NCBI GenBank assembly: GCA_947683425.1
Contig: CANTUQ010000037.1
Location: forward strand, 7,146,501-7,210,500
Direction of reading: 5' to 3'
From: Excoecaria cochinchinensis
Taxonomy: Eukaryota; Streptophyta; Magnoliopsida; Malpighiales; Euphorbiaceae
Length of the DNA: 64,000 nucleotides
The notes below the pieces were generated by a model that was not told the DNA's origin, did not search any database, and saw nothing but the letters and a program-made list of their open reading frames with translations. Made by a program: the position numbers and the translations under genes. Of the stretch, positions 31,601-43,945 are shown in pieces. The stretch's first letter is position 1; every line of letters begins with the position of its first letter.

Positions 31601-33480
31601 TGATGTCATCACTCGCCTTTTGTCGGTGTCCGCATCGAATCTTTCTTACTGCAAAACTTGAAAACCAAATATGCAGGAAAAAATTGGTGAGCATGCAAGT
31701 GAAATGCATGAGTTATGCAGGAATGCAGGATAAGAATTCGTCTGAGTGGATTTAGATGCAACAGCCGGTTTGGTCACAAATTGCAGTAAGATTGGTCCCC
31801 TCTGGAATCGCTTTTGAATTTCGTGCCCTTGGGAATTATGAGGTTCTCGTCTGATACCTGTAGTCATTATTTTAAGGTAGTGCGTCCCTTGTGGATTTCT
31901 ACACTAGTTTTTCTTAGCGGGAAATGCGTCCTTTCGGATTTTCATATAACCCTGTGCCTTATTTTTTGCCTGGAATGGACCCAATCCAATCCAGCGGCTT
32001 TTATTCATTTCATTTTTTATAGGACAGACTGCCTGTTCCCAGGTTTTCACCCTGCCCTTTAGCCTAACTTTTGCTTAGAGCGCCAATCATGGTTTTCATC
32101 TCTAACGGCTATTTTTTCTTTTTTTTTTCTTAACAGGATAAATTGACTGAAGTGCACGAGTGGATAGAGCACCGGAGGGAAAATAGTACCAATGCGCTGA
32201 TTCTACGCCGGACCCAGGCAGCTTTGACTATGGAAGATGAACTGCTCTGGTCACATCAATATATCATTGCATAAATGCATATATTTCAACTTGATTTCAT
32301 AACACATGATCACTATTTGGCATTAACTCGAAAAATATGAGACCTCATCTAATCTCGGAATAGATCCCAAAAGTATCAAACTCCTGTTATCAATCAGCCC
32401 TCTCGAGTTTTCATGATTGAATATTTTCTCTCATTTTTATTATTTTTTTATCATTTTTTTAGCCTTTGCCATGAACCCTCTTTCAGTCCGTCGATGTTGA
32501 TTTAATTTGCCTTCATCTTTGCTAACAGGGGAGGCTGCTTCTTGAGAGTGGTTCTTTTTAGTATTAAAGTCTTGTTCTCGACCCATGTGTAAACTGGCCA
32601 AGATGACGAGTTTCTTATTTGGGACTTGAGTGTGAAATTTCACACCTTACTTTTCTCGGCTTTTCAAATTCTGAAGTGATTTTTAATGGTTGAGATTGGA
32701 TTACAGGTTAGGCTCAGATAGTTTGGAGGCAAAATTGTGGTTTTGTATTATTTTTCTTTCTTTTTTTTTTTCTTTTCTTTTTTTTTCAAAAGGGTAAAGA
32801 GCTATCCTCCCAAGTTTGGCTATAAGGGTCCCGGATGGTTAATTGGTTTTGGGATACATATTTTAAATGATTAGGAGGAAAGGGTCATACTGTTGAATTG
32901 GATGTTTCTCACGAAGATCCTGAGTTTTATTCGTCCAACTTCTGATGGAGCTCTCGAAATTTGATCCTATTTAGCAGCACCATATGCAACCCAGATGTTG
33001 TGCATGCAAAGGAATGGTTTTCAAAATTCCGTTTGTCGTCAGGTTGGTATATGCGAAAGCAATGTTGTCTCAACAATGTCCTTGTTTGTCAATTTTCAGC
33101 ATATCATACCAGGTCCAGGCAAAGGCTTTTTTTTTTCTTTTTATCTTTTTTTTTCTATCTCTTTTTTTTAATCATGATCTCTTAAAATTATCCTCTCTTC
33201 AGGAGTTATACCAGATACTATCAAGATTTTTCCCCAAAGGTTCAAGATTAAATGCAGTCGTATTAATTAGGTTAATGTCAAAAATAAATGAATGTATCGT
33301 GATCATAAGAAATGAAATCATTAGAAACGCCATACCAATAAGCAAAAACTATTCATCATATTAAAATAACCAAGTTGTCACAAGGAGTTCTTAAAATAAC
33401 AAGCATAAAAAAAACATAGTTGCTCTTGCAAAATGTGCCACTCAGGTGGACCAAACCCAATCATATATTTGGTAGAGGGA
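31601..33480 (-). other. Non-coding 3' region of T3, shared with T6
   Basis: No coding frame. The segment 31860-32420 matches the reverse complement of about 58840-59480 in T6 (for example CAGGGTGAAAACCTGG and GGGACGCA words), so both elements keep this block although coding parts are lost. Poly-pyrimidine runs lie at 32110-32130, 32755-32790 and 33126-33170. Confidence 0.6.
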
Positions 33481-34963
33481 CGGCATTATAGCTTGTCTTC
33501 TTCTTCTTCTCTCTTTTCTCGAGATCAGTGATCTGTTTGGTGTTAATGAGATCCTGGATCTTATTTCTCAGAGTTTGGCAGTAGTCCGTCAAGTGTCCAG
33601 TGTGCTAATGGTAAGCACAGTATTGGTCATCTCTATGTCCTGGCTGTCCCTGATTCACGGATGGCCTAAGCGCTAAAGGTCGTAGCTTGCCCTCTTTCAT
33701 CAGTCTTTCCACTACCTAGGATAAAGAGTGGCCCAAGTTAGAGTAGTACCTCTGACCCTGTCTGACCTCTGTAGCTGCTACCTTGGCTACCTTTCAATTT
33801 CTATTACTGCTTCCAGCCCCACCTGACCTGTATCCAGACTGATTCCCAAAATTCTTCCCAGGAAAGTTATTCTGGTTTGCTTTCTTTGCCAGATAAGCCC
33901 CCTCAGCCTCTGCAGCAATGTCTTTAAGTGATTCCCAATCTCAGAGCCCCTTAAAACTCAGCAAATCCCTCAGGTAAGGGCAAGAGTTTCTAATAAATAA
34001 CCTGATCTGCTCAGCAGTGTCAGGCTTTTGCTTCATCTCCATTACCCTGTTCCTCCACCTGGTGAGGTATTCATGAAATGATTCGTCGCTCTTCTGCTGT
34101 AGAAGTTCAAGGTCCTTCAAGGTGACCTCCATTCTATTGCTGCAGTTGTACTGCTTCATGAATTCATCAGTCAGAAGGCCCCAGTCCTCTTTGGATCTCC
34201 TGTCCAGCCCATGATACAAGTCTACTGCCGAACCCACCAAGCTGAGGTAGAAATATTCCATCTTTTGCTTCTTGGTTAGCCCTGTACCCCTCATCACTAG
34301 GGTGTACTGCTTAATATGCGTGGATGGGTCCGAAGTACCATCAAACTTTGGCAGCTCGGGCATTTTAAACCTCAAAGGTAACAACTCTTCGTCCCCCAAA
34401 TCTTTGTCCTCGGGGTTGATCCCTTTTCCAGCTGATAACATTCGGGTGATAGCCTCAATCTACTGTCTCATTCCTCTCAGGGCCTCATCCTCCGCTTTGG
34501 GTACCCTACCTCTCACAACTTGGTGGGCTACTAACTCCTCGGCCTCATCTTCCACCACAAAATCCTCATCGGGATTAGGGACCCTTGCCCTTCTTGGCTC
34601 AATAGGCACAACAGCTTCATTTTTATTAACAGGTGGACGGGCAGCAGCTCCAGTGAGGGGAGCCTCCCCACCAGCAAGCGGTTCGACTTGCCCCTGACGA
34701 GGTACTGCCGGTGCTTGTGGAGCGATAGGTTCTTGTGGAGCAATTGGTGCTTGTGGAACAGGGGGATGAGCAATCCTTTCGGCCATAGCGCTCATCATAT
34801 CCAATATTTTCTGCTCAAAATCTTCTAGTCTCCTCGCAAAGTCTTGAGTGGTTAGAACTCCGGTCTCTTCTGCCATCGAAGATGATTCACGGGTCGTTGA
34901 GAGTGACTCAGAATCCCAACCAAGCACTAATTCTAGCAATCCAAAGGGCGAGTCCATCCTCAC
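33480..34963 (-). pseudogene. Gag of Tat/Ogre-like element T3, with several stop codons
   Basis: One continuous minus-strand frame from the ATG at 34963. Residues 1-167 include a coiled-coil-like segment and a Pro/Ala-rich repeat (VPQAPIAPQEPIAPQAP), then a TAG. The capsid-like core 34441-33941 contains PKFDGTSDPSTHIKQY, then YHGLDRRSKEDWGLL and SFHEYLTRWRNRV. A TGA follows FKGL. The frame goes on with AYLAKKANQNNFPGKNFG and ends with a knuckle-like CAYH(stop)HTGHLTDYC (about 33625-33567) and RNKIQDLI. At least four of the stops lie at CAG or CGA type codons, consistent with C-to-T decay. Gag would form particles; this copy cannot. Confidence 0.85.
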
Positions 34964-35111
34964 TAGTCGACCGTCAGGACCTCTAATCCACTTGGATTAA
35001 GCTATGATGGCTGAAAAGCTCAGATTGTTAGAATGATGCATGATTGAAATGCAATGCATGGTCATGATATGCAGATAATCCTTGATGAGTGAAAGATTAC
35101 AATGATATAAT
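34964..35111 (-). other. T3 leader, part next to gag
   Basis: Leader between the gag start and the solo LTR; it continues beyond that insert at 37658. No coding frame. Confidence 0.6.
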
Positions 35112-35116
35112 GTGAT

Positions 35117-36320
35117 TGTGACGCGCGCCGGATCCCCGCGGCCGCCCCTCTGACCGCCCGCTCTTAGGGCGATCGGGCAATTGTGGGTCCGTTGACAGCT
35201 TGCAATAAATTGCAAGTGCGTCTATGTTGGGCAACAGGGAGGTTTCATGGAGTCGCCACCCAATAGAACATTGGAAAAGTTTCTCTCGCCTCAGAGAGCC
35301 TAAGACTGCGCTTAGTATCCATTTTGGGCCAGCCAAAGGGGTCTTGAAGGGTAACCTCTCGCCCTAAGGAGCCTAAGATTAACGCTAAAGTCTCGTGGCA
35401 CAAAAAGGTGTCTTGGAGGGCAGACCTCTAGCCTCTTTGAGCCCAAAGACCAGAGCTGGGTTCGGGATTTCTCATCTATTTCTACCTCGAATACTTTATG
35501 ATTAAATTCTAATTAACATTGATTCGCTCTCTCTCTACTCGATGCAATTGAAATTAAAGCGCATTCATCCATTTAAGAGCATAAAATAAAATAACATTAA
35601 AGCATGAAATAAATTTACAATAATACTAAGGGCAGAATACAACCCTCGTTTGTAAATGCGCGATACATGCATAAAACGGGTTATTCATTAACAATGAGGA
35701 CATTGGTCCTCGCATGCATTCATTATGGAAAATAATTTTCATGTGATGATTTTATCGGGTAAAAATAGGACATTGGTCCAATTTTATTTAGTAAACATTT
35801 CATTTTAGTAGAAAACATTTGTGTGGTGGTTCTTTTTAAGAGTGGTCGAAAATCATTTTATTATTACATACCACAAATAAATAAAATAAAATAAAATAAT
35901 TACATATTTCTAAATAAATAAATAAATGAATACATAAATAATTGCATAAATAAATAACAATAATAATAATAATAATCAATAATGATAATAATAATGCATA
36001 AAATTAAATAATAATTATCACAAATCAATTAAATAATAACATCAACATAAAATTAACACAAATTTAATAATAATCACATTAACCAAATAATAACAATATA
36101 TTAACAATAATAAAATTAACATAAAATCATCATGAATTAGCAAATACTAAAATAAACAAATAATAATTAAACAACAATCATCAAATAATATTCACAATCA
36201 ATAATAACTTTAATAATAAACAAATAATTAACAATTATCATGTAATAACAATAATAATAATAATAATAATAGTAATAATAATATTAATAATATTAATAAA
36301 CAGAAATTAAATAAATACAC

Positions 36321-36355
<35 letters not shown>

Positions 36356-37652
36356 TCAGAATTTAAATAAATAAATATATAATAATAATAATATTATTAA
36401 TAACAGAATAATAAATATTAAATAAAATAATAAAAATAGAATTATAAATATTAATAATAATAATAAATAAATAAATAATAATATTAATTAATATTAATTA
36501 ATAATATATTAAAATAAATAAATATAAAATAGACTCACCGGATTTCCCTCACCGGAGATTCGCTGGAGCGGCGGTTGACGACACCACCATCGCCGGAAGG
36601 AAGATCGGCGCCCGAGGAACCCGCCGGCAGTGTCCACGCGCCGATCGGAAGTCGCCGTTGCCGGGAAAACGCGCTGCAACGGTCTGGGTTCTTCTCCCTC
36701 ACGCGCCGGCTGCCGGAGTCCGATGAGGAAACGGCGGCTACGACTGGGTGCGCCCGGAGGTGGTGGTTCTTCCGGTGGGACGCGTGCGGCGATCGGCGGC
36801 CGTGGCTGGCCGGCGGAGGCAACGCCTCCTCCTCTCCCTTTTTCTTCTTTTCTTCTTCTCTTCGGCGCTTCTGGTCTCCGTTGGCCTGGGTCTGCTGCTC
36901 CTCTCTTCTTCTTTTCTATTTCACTTTTATTTCTTTTTGATTTTGGTCCCTCACTCTCAGGTCTTGCTCTCTCTTTTCTTTTGCTTTCTTCTTCTTTGCC
37001 TGCTCTCTCTTTTGTTATGGCCGGCCTCCCTCCTCTGGTGTTGCTCTCACTTTCTTTTCTTTTTCTCTTTCTTTGTTCTCTGTGTTTTAATGGCTTCTTC
37101 TTCCTCTCTTTTCTTTTCTTTTTCTTTTTTGTTCCAGCCGAAAGAGAGAGAGCCCCCCTCTAATTTCCTCATCTTATTCTACTTATACCCCAAAAATTAG
37201 GGCTAAAGGGCACAATGGTCATTTCCACCATAATTCCCTCCAATTTTCATATCTTAATTAATCTAAATTAATTAAAACTAATACACACACATACTAATTT
37301 AATTAAACATGCATATATTAATTAAACATTACACATTAATATATTCAATTAATTAAACATTACACTAATTAATCCATTTAAATTATCATATATATATATA
37401 TATATATTATCTAATTAATTATACACTTCAAACTTTAATTTTTCATGCACTTTAATCACACAATAATATTAATTACTCAATTAACTAATAACAAAATTAA
37501 TTAATTAATTTTTAATTTTACACACACATATTTATATAATTTTTTTTATTTTTTATTTATATATATTTTTTTGGTTTTTCTTTCGGAGGGAATAATCGAG
37601 GATCAAAATCACCATTTTCATTTTATGCCGGACTCGGGACCCGGTGTCTACA
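35117..37652 (-). mobile_element. Solo Tat-type LTR T4 with TSD GTGAT
   Basis: 2,536 bp, minus strand, TGTAGACACCGGGTCCCGAG at 37652 to GGCGCGCGTCACA at 35117. Identical GTGAT on both sides (35112-35116 and 37653-37657). No internal region, so one LTR remains after recombination. From its 5' end: AT-rich U3, TATA (37181-37188), pyrimidine/purine-rich block, GC-rich block 36535-36840 with repeated CCGG words, AAT tracts (35930-36510), ACCAATGTCC blocks and terminal modules (35240-35460). It is the full-length reference for the truncated arms at 570-4611. Open frames at 36535-37200 reflect composition only. Confidence 0.9.
37181..37188 (-). promoter_or_regulatory. TATA-like box of LTR T4
   Basis: The minus strand reads GGGGTATAAGTAGAATAAG. 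LTR T8 has GGAGTATAAAAAG (45323) at the corresponding site. Confidence 0.5.
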
Positions 37653-37657
37653 GTGAT

Positions 37658-38527
37658 GCATGGAAGAAATTATATGCAAGATGATATGTACATGTGAATA
37701 ATATGCAGATGAAAGGATATGTACACAAGCAACATGAAATGTATGTTCTTTTTTATTTTATTTTTATTAATTTTATTTTATTAATATGCATGAATGACAC
37801 GTGATGCATAAGCATGTTGTGCAGCATCCACAACCACATGCAAGCAGATAGATTCTTCCAACCTTATTTCTCCCACACACAGGGTAGTGTGGTCTCTTTT
37901 CTAGGTGGGCTTTATCCAAACGTTAATAAGAAACCCATTGGACACGTATAGTGCACGGCGAAAAATCGGTAGCATAACATCTCTTGCCTAATGTACATAC
38001 GTATGGGTGTTTGGCCATTATGTATTTAAATAATTCGACTAAATTAAAATGGGCCCACTGGGGCATGAAAGCCTTTGATGAAAGACCATTTAATTTGATT
38101 GATTTTGTTCAAGATATAACGGCCCAAATAACAAGCGCAGTATTATGGTACATTTCACCTATTGGAAGTATCTATTGCCATTACATGAGCTTTGGACGAA
38201 GGTGGTGTTACTTTAGGTCTACCAAAGTATGATCCTTACTAACGGGTCTAGCTCATCACTAGCATAGCGACCCATCAGGTCTCCATTTGATATACTATTC
38301 GATGGTATGAGGCTTGGGCTGGTGATTATCCCAAACACTTTCCTACAATGAGTGAAAGTAGGGTCATATTTTAGGAACACACCGGGGTAAAATGGGGACC
38401 AACTATCATAACTCTAAGACTCTAATGGATGCAATGCAATTTTGATTAGAAATGGAATTTTTGATTCTTAATAACTCAATTATAATTTTAACTTAAGTCA
38501 CTTTCGAATCAAAGTTTCGATCATTGT
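37658..38527 (-). other. Leader of T3 (5' untranslated), conserved with T6
   Basis: No coding frame. On the minus strand it matches 55800-56600 of T6, with shared words such as GGTATATCAAATGGAGACC, GATGAGCTAGACCCGTT and GCACGGTGAAAA-type sequence. The leader is conserved between two elements whose coding parts are broken. Confidence 0.65.
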
Positions 38528-38544
38528 CTCCAGTGGAGTCGCCA
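38528..38544 (-). promoter_or_regulatory. Primer-binding site of T3
   Basis: The minus strand reads TGGCGACTCCACTGGAG, one base inside the 5' LTR, close to the TGGCGACTCCACTGGGG type reported for Ogre/Tat elements (tRNA-Arg is my recollection). T6 has the same site at 55792. Confidence 0.8.
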
Positions 38545-38545
38545 C

Positions 38546-41112
38546 TGTGACGCGCGCTGAAATCAGCAAGGTCCTCGCTGAGCCCGCCTTTTGGGGCTTG
38601 AGGGATTGGTTCGCGTCTTTTTGATCTTGGGCATCATGAGTCATCTTGGATGCCTCATTTCTAATAGAACATTGGAAGAGAGGATCTAGACCCACAATGC
38701 TTTTAGGCACTTTGAGGTATTTTGGAGTCGCCACCGAGTTTACAAGAAACTGGAAAAAGTCTCTAACCTCTATTGGTCTAAACCAGAGATGGTGTCCGGA
38801 AATTCACTCTTATTAATGACTTAAGTTAATAAATGAGTTTTAAAAAAATAAAAATTTTATCTATCATCTCACGCGATTATGCATTAAATTAAAGCGCATT
38901 CATTCACAGAGGAAAGCGATAAATAAAGCAGTAAATAAATTACAAAAATAAAAATGGGACAGAACAATCCCCCAAAATAATAAATAAAAAGAAATGGGAC
39001 AGAACAATCCCCCAAATAAATAAGTAAATAAATAAAATAAACAAATAAACACATAAAGGGAATTAAAATGCAACATAAATAAATCGGGTTATTCATTAAA
39101 TTTTAGGAACATTGGTTCTTTTTTTATTTATTAGAAAAATTGGAGAACTATTTTTAGGATATTGATTGGAAAAAATCGGGATGAGTGATCCCATTTTATG
39201 AAAACTAATTCTCCATTTTGATAATGAGATTTTGTTGGTTAAAATAGGACATTGGTCCATTTTATTAATAAAAGTTCCAAATTATTATTTATCTAAAAAA
39301 TGTGATTTTTTATAATGCGAATAATTAAAATATATTTTACATACAACACATAAAAAATACAATAAAAGAAAGTACGAAATTTAAAATGCAAACTCTAAAT
39401 TTGGTTTAATTCACCGGTCCTTCGAAACCCCAATCTGAGCACGCGTGTAACTCGCACAATCATACAAACATTGAAGCGACAAAACAAATAAAATGAAGTG
39501 TTAGTAAAGTAAATTAAATAATTGATATAATAAAAATAAATAAATTAATTAACTAAAATTAGCTTAATAAAATAATTAATTGAAGTGATTAATAGATTAA
39601 TCAAATAATAATAAAAAAAACAACAATACTAAGACATATATTAATAAAATAATAACAATAATAACATTTAAAACCTATTAATAAGAAATGTTAATAATAA
39701 TTAGGCTAGATAAATAATAATAGTAAATTGAAATAAAATAAAATAATAAAACAAAAGAGGAGAAAATAACATAGATAAATAATAATAGTAAATTAAAATA
39801 AAATAAAATAGTAAAATAAAAGAGGACCAAATAACATAAAGAATGAAAGTTAAAACTAATTAATTATAGAATAACATGAAGCACAAAGTGGCCAGAAAGA
39901 ATGAAAGCAAAAATGAAAGCAAATCACGTGAATGGTTTTAGCTAAAAGATAAAAAGTGGCCAAAGTTGATGGAAATGCAAATGAAAAAAAGAAAAGAATT
40001 GAAGATGGGAAGATGGACAACATTCACGACATGTGAATGGCTTTCACGAGTCGTGAACGCCACTCACGAGTCGTGAATGGCTTTCACGAGTCGAGAATGC
40101 CACTCACGACTCGTGAAGGTGCGTCATGAGTCGTGAATGTCCGATCGGATCGACGACGTCCGATCGGCAAGGAAAAACAACAATAATTTCCGACCGGGAA
40201 ATGCGAAATCCGACCAGACGAGTAAGATTCAAGCAAAAGCAAGGCCAAAATCAAATCGGCAACCACAAATCAAACAAGACCAAAACTTACGACTTCAATA
40301 ACCAGAAAAACAGAGATGAACAGAGGAGGAGGATAACAGACTAAATAATTACGAGAATATAAACACAAACATGTATAGAAAAATGACGAAAAATCATGAC
40401 AACAACAAACACAGTGAACAAGTTAATAAGATCAAACAAAAAATATATACAATATAAATACAAAGCACAGAATCTACTAGAAAAGCAAACGAGAAAGAGA
40501 AAGAAAATAAGAAGAAATAAAAAGATCGAGGAAGCAGAGATCCCAGTATTTACCCTCAGATTTTGACGTTCGATAGGCAAATGTGAAGTTCTGGCTTCTT
40601 GGATACAAAACAAACTTTCAGTGTTTTTGGAAAAATCCGAAATACTTGCTTTGCTCTCTAACCTTCTCTCTCTTTTCTCTACTCTCTTTTCTGTGTTTTT
40701 ATTTTTCGTTTCCTCTTTGTTTCAATAATGCTCTCCTCTTTAGTTTCAATTCTTTCTTTTTTATATTTTTAGATAGACTTGATGGTTTCCCACTAAATCC
40801 ACTGTAAAACCACTACTTTCTCACCAAAACTCTGAAGAAAGAAGAAAAGGAGCCGTTGGGCGCGTGAGGGAGGGGCGGCTGAGCCTCTCCACTTAACGTG
40901 AGGCTAACGTGAGGCCCCCATCTCACATTAGTGAGATGGGTCTCACTGCCTAGGCCCAAAAAACAATTTTCAAATTTTTTTTTAAAGAAAGAAAAATGAA
41001 ATATATTTTTTCAAGAAAGCCATCACTTCGATTTGCCTCTTGTCCGCGAACAGGCATCATTTTCATCACTGGGTAATTTTGGTCTGAGCTAACTTAGGAC
41101 CCGGTCTCTACA
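38546..41112 (-). repeat. 5' LTR of T3
   Basis: 2,567 bp, pair of 28178-30754. The palindrome array at 40020-40140 has about six units against seven in the other LTR. Confidence 0.9.
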
Positions 41113-41979
41113 ACCCCCAATGCGTTTTAGACCCTGATCAGGTCACCATTTTGGTTCTCACGATCCTTATATGTTGGATCTTGTTTAAGATCCCGCAACG
41201 TGAAAATATTTTTGAATTAAAATAAAAGAAGTTGCTTTTGTTTGTACCCACGGGTACCAATGTGTTCACTCGTTATCCACTACTCTAAATTTGCAGGCAT
41301 ACATTTGATCTGATATTAATGTGAATTAACGTGAATGATTAATATGATGCTATATGAATGTTTATATTTTATGATGTATCTAATGATTGTAAGTTATGAT
41401 GTAAGCATGTTGCTTATATATGTGTGTGTGCCTTATGTATGTGTTTTGCCTTAACGTCCACTGTGAGTGGTCATTCATCTTTTGTTTTCCCTACTAAGCG
41501 TTATCGCTTAACATGGGTGTTTCATCCGTACAGGTGTGGAAGCGGTAGAAGTTTTTGGAAGGTTTGATCCACAGTAGCCTAGGCCAACACAATAGGAGGG
41601 CTTTTGTTAGAGGCTTACTTTTTGTAGTTTGTAGTTCCTGATGTATAGTTTTGGATTGAAATCATTTTGTATTATGAAAATTTCAAGTTTGTACTTATGT
41701 AATGGATATTGTAGAACAGTTTTGTAATGTATATTTTGGTATATCAATGAAGGAGATTTGTTAAGTTCCGTTTGGGCTCTATTGTTCTTTTCTCTAAATG
41801 TTTGGTTATTTATAGAATTTTATGGTTCCCGATTCTATTATCGTGTATAAATGTTGTTCAGTTATGCGTATGTAACGGATTACGTTATGCATGCATTGTT
41901 CTGTTTAGTGACAACCCTTATCTATTCGGGCACTCACTCCTCCATGTGGGTGAGCTCCCCTACGTATAGGTAAGGGGTG
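41113..41979. mobile_element. Right part of LTR U (TGTAACACCCC type), split by T3 and solo LTR T5
   Basis: The stretch ends GGTAAGGGGTG, and the five bases TTACA are found after the T5 insert (43941-43945), giving GGGGTGTTACA, the reverse of TGTAACACCCC seen in LTR V. It shares the AAGCGTTATCGCTT hairpin (about 41495-41512) with V but little else. No coding frame. Confidence 0.55.
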
Positions 41980-43935
41980 TGTAGACACAGGGTCCTGAAT
42001 CAGCTTAGATTGGAGTTATTCAATGATGATAAATTGCCTATTCACGGGCAAAGAATTTGAAAGTGATGATTTCCTTGTCAAATTTACATTTTAGAATAAA
42101 AAAATAAAAAATAATAAAAATATTTTAAAAATTAGTTTTAAAAAATGAAGTTTGCCCGCGCAGAGCGCCTGCAGGCGTGCGAGCGACGCGCGGCCCGTAG
42201 CTCGCGCTAGGCGAGCGTGCACGATCGACGCCCGTCAGGCACGCCGACAGGCGTCGGTCAGCGCAAATCGGCCGCAAACGGGGGTTTTTCCCCTTTTTTC
42301 GTTTCTTCTTCATTTTTCTTGATCTTTTCATCATTTTTTCGAGATTTTAATATTTTTCTTCATTTTTTACACCCAAATTAAGGGAAATTAGCTAAAAATC
42401 CTATTTTCTTCCCTAATTAATTATTTTTTTCATTTTTATTCATTTAAGTTGAAAATTTTGGAAAGAAATGAGGGGAATTCATTTTGCATCAAAAATCATT
42501 ATTTTTCTTCTTCTTCTTCTCTAAGAATTCTCTCTACACTTTTTTCATTTTTTTTCTTCTCCAAATAAAAATTCTTAAGGTTAAAAATTCAGTTTTTAAT
42601 CAAAAAATTTTCTTGAGACAAAGAAAAACCATTATTTGTTCTTGAGATTTTTTTTTATTATCAATTATAATTTCTTAAAATAAAGAAAATAATTCGTTGT
42701 TCTTTGGAAATTAAATTTCTTTTCTTCCAATTTTTTTACAATTTTAATCAATAAACATACTTGAGACAAAGAAATCTATTCTTTATTCTTGAGAATTAAT
42801 TTATTTTCTTCTATTATTTTTCTTAAATAATTTTCTTTTAGAATAAAATTTCAATTTTTACCAATTTTTATTTCTATTTTGTGAATAAAAGAAAGGAAAT
42901 CAATCATATTATTCATCCATTGAATCCGAAATCTGAGAGTAAACATTCTACGCTTGATCTCATAATTTTATTTTTCTTTTATTTATTTTTTTGTTCATAT
43001 TTAATTATTAATAATGTAGATTTATTGTGTTTTTATTTGTTTTATGTGATTTTGTATATAGATTTAACATTTTTAACATTCTTTTTATTTTATTTTATTT
43101 AATTGTTTATTCTTCATTTATTATTATTATTATTATTATGGGACCAATGTCCTAGTTTTCCATCCAAGTAAATTGTCACTTTAAAATTATTTTCTTTAAC
43201 TATGCATGCGAGGACCAATGTCCTCACTCTTAATAAATATCCCGTTTTATGCATGATTTATATTTATTTTACAATGGAGGTTGTATTCCACCCCTAGTTT
43301 TGTTGTAATTTATTTTCATGTACTTTATTTTGATTATGCTTTCATTTACCGCTTTCTTTGGATGACCAACTTGCACTCTAATTATTGCATCAAAATGTAT
43401 GAGAAAAGGGATAAAAACTTAAATTCAAAACTCAATTTTAACTTAATCAAGGTATGAATAAATGAGAAGTCCCGAACCGTCTCTGGTCTTTGGGCTCAAC
43501 GAGGCGAGAGGGCCATCTCAATGTTCTATTGGGGTAGGGCCTCCAAGACACCTCTTGTGTCCCATAAAAAGACTCAAATTTGCTCAGTTTTAGGTGCCAC
43601 GAGGCGAGATGGCCATCCTAATGTTCTATTAGGGTGGGGTCTCTAAGACACCTCTGGTTTGCCCAAGCGCGAAACTGAAAGGGCTATCCTAATGTTAGGG
43701 TGAGGCCTCCAAGACATCTCCGGCTTGCTTATGATGGATATAGCTGCGCTGTCTTAGGCTCACTGAGGTTAGACGAACTTTCCCAATGTTTTATTGGGTG
43801 AAGACTCCATGAAACCTCCTTGTTGCCCGAAATAGACGCTCCCTTTCAATTTCACTTGCAAGTTTCCATGAACCTTGCCCCGAAAGCCCTAAGGGCGGGC
43901 CTTCGGGGCCTCCATGGGGTTTGACGCACGTCATA
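41980..43935 (+). mobile_element. Solo Tat-type LTR T5, TSD GGGTG/GGATG
   Basis: 1,956 bp, TGTAGACACAGGGTCCTGAA to GACGCACGTCATA (the usual CACA end has one change). Flanks GGGTG (41975-41979) and GGATG (43936-43940) differ by one transition. It has a CpG-rich island (42150-42270), long T-rich U5, twin ACCAATGTCC blocks (43142 and 43213) and four terminal modules (43480-43830). Removal rejoins GGGGTG with TTACA of LTR U. Confidence 0.85.
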
Positions 43936-43945
43936 GGATGTTACA

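Larger units (their letters stand above)
28178..41112 (-). mobile_element. Tat/Ogre-like, pol-less LTR retrotransposon T3, TSD ACCCC
   Basis: 12,935 bp, including a nested 2.5-kb solo LTR. LTRs 28178-30754 (3') and 38546-41112 (5') both run TGTGACGCGCG...GTGTCTACA or GTCTCTACA on the plus strand. Both flanks are ACCCC (28173-28177 and 41113-41117). Inside, from the 5' side: primer site, ~3 kb leader (with the solo LTR), decayed gag (34963 to about 33480), ~1.7 kb non-coding, minisatellites (30890-31600) and polypurine tract. No protease, RT or integrase is seen. Assignment to Tat/Ogre rests on the primer site and the gag type. The LTRs differ visibly (several percent, not fully counted), so it is older than the Athila-like insert. 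Confidence 0.9.

Noticed and set aside
31120..31709. Possible repeat protein (GGTFNPRPLRG units; also a plus-strand frame)
   Set aside because: It comes from a stop-free 28-bp minisatellite; both strands are open and the end points are arbitrary.
36535..37200. Open frames of 95-177 codons near 36.6-37.2 kb
   Set aside because: They lie fully inside solo LTR T4, overlap in three frames, and consist of low-complexity Ser, Phe and Leu sequence.
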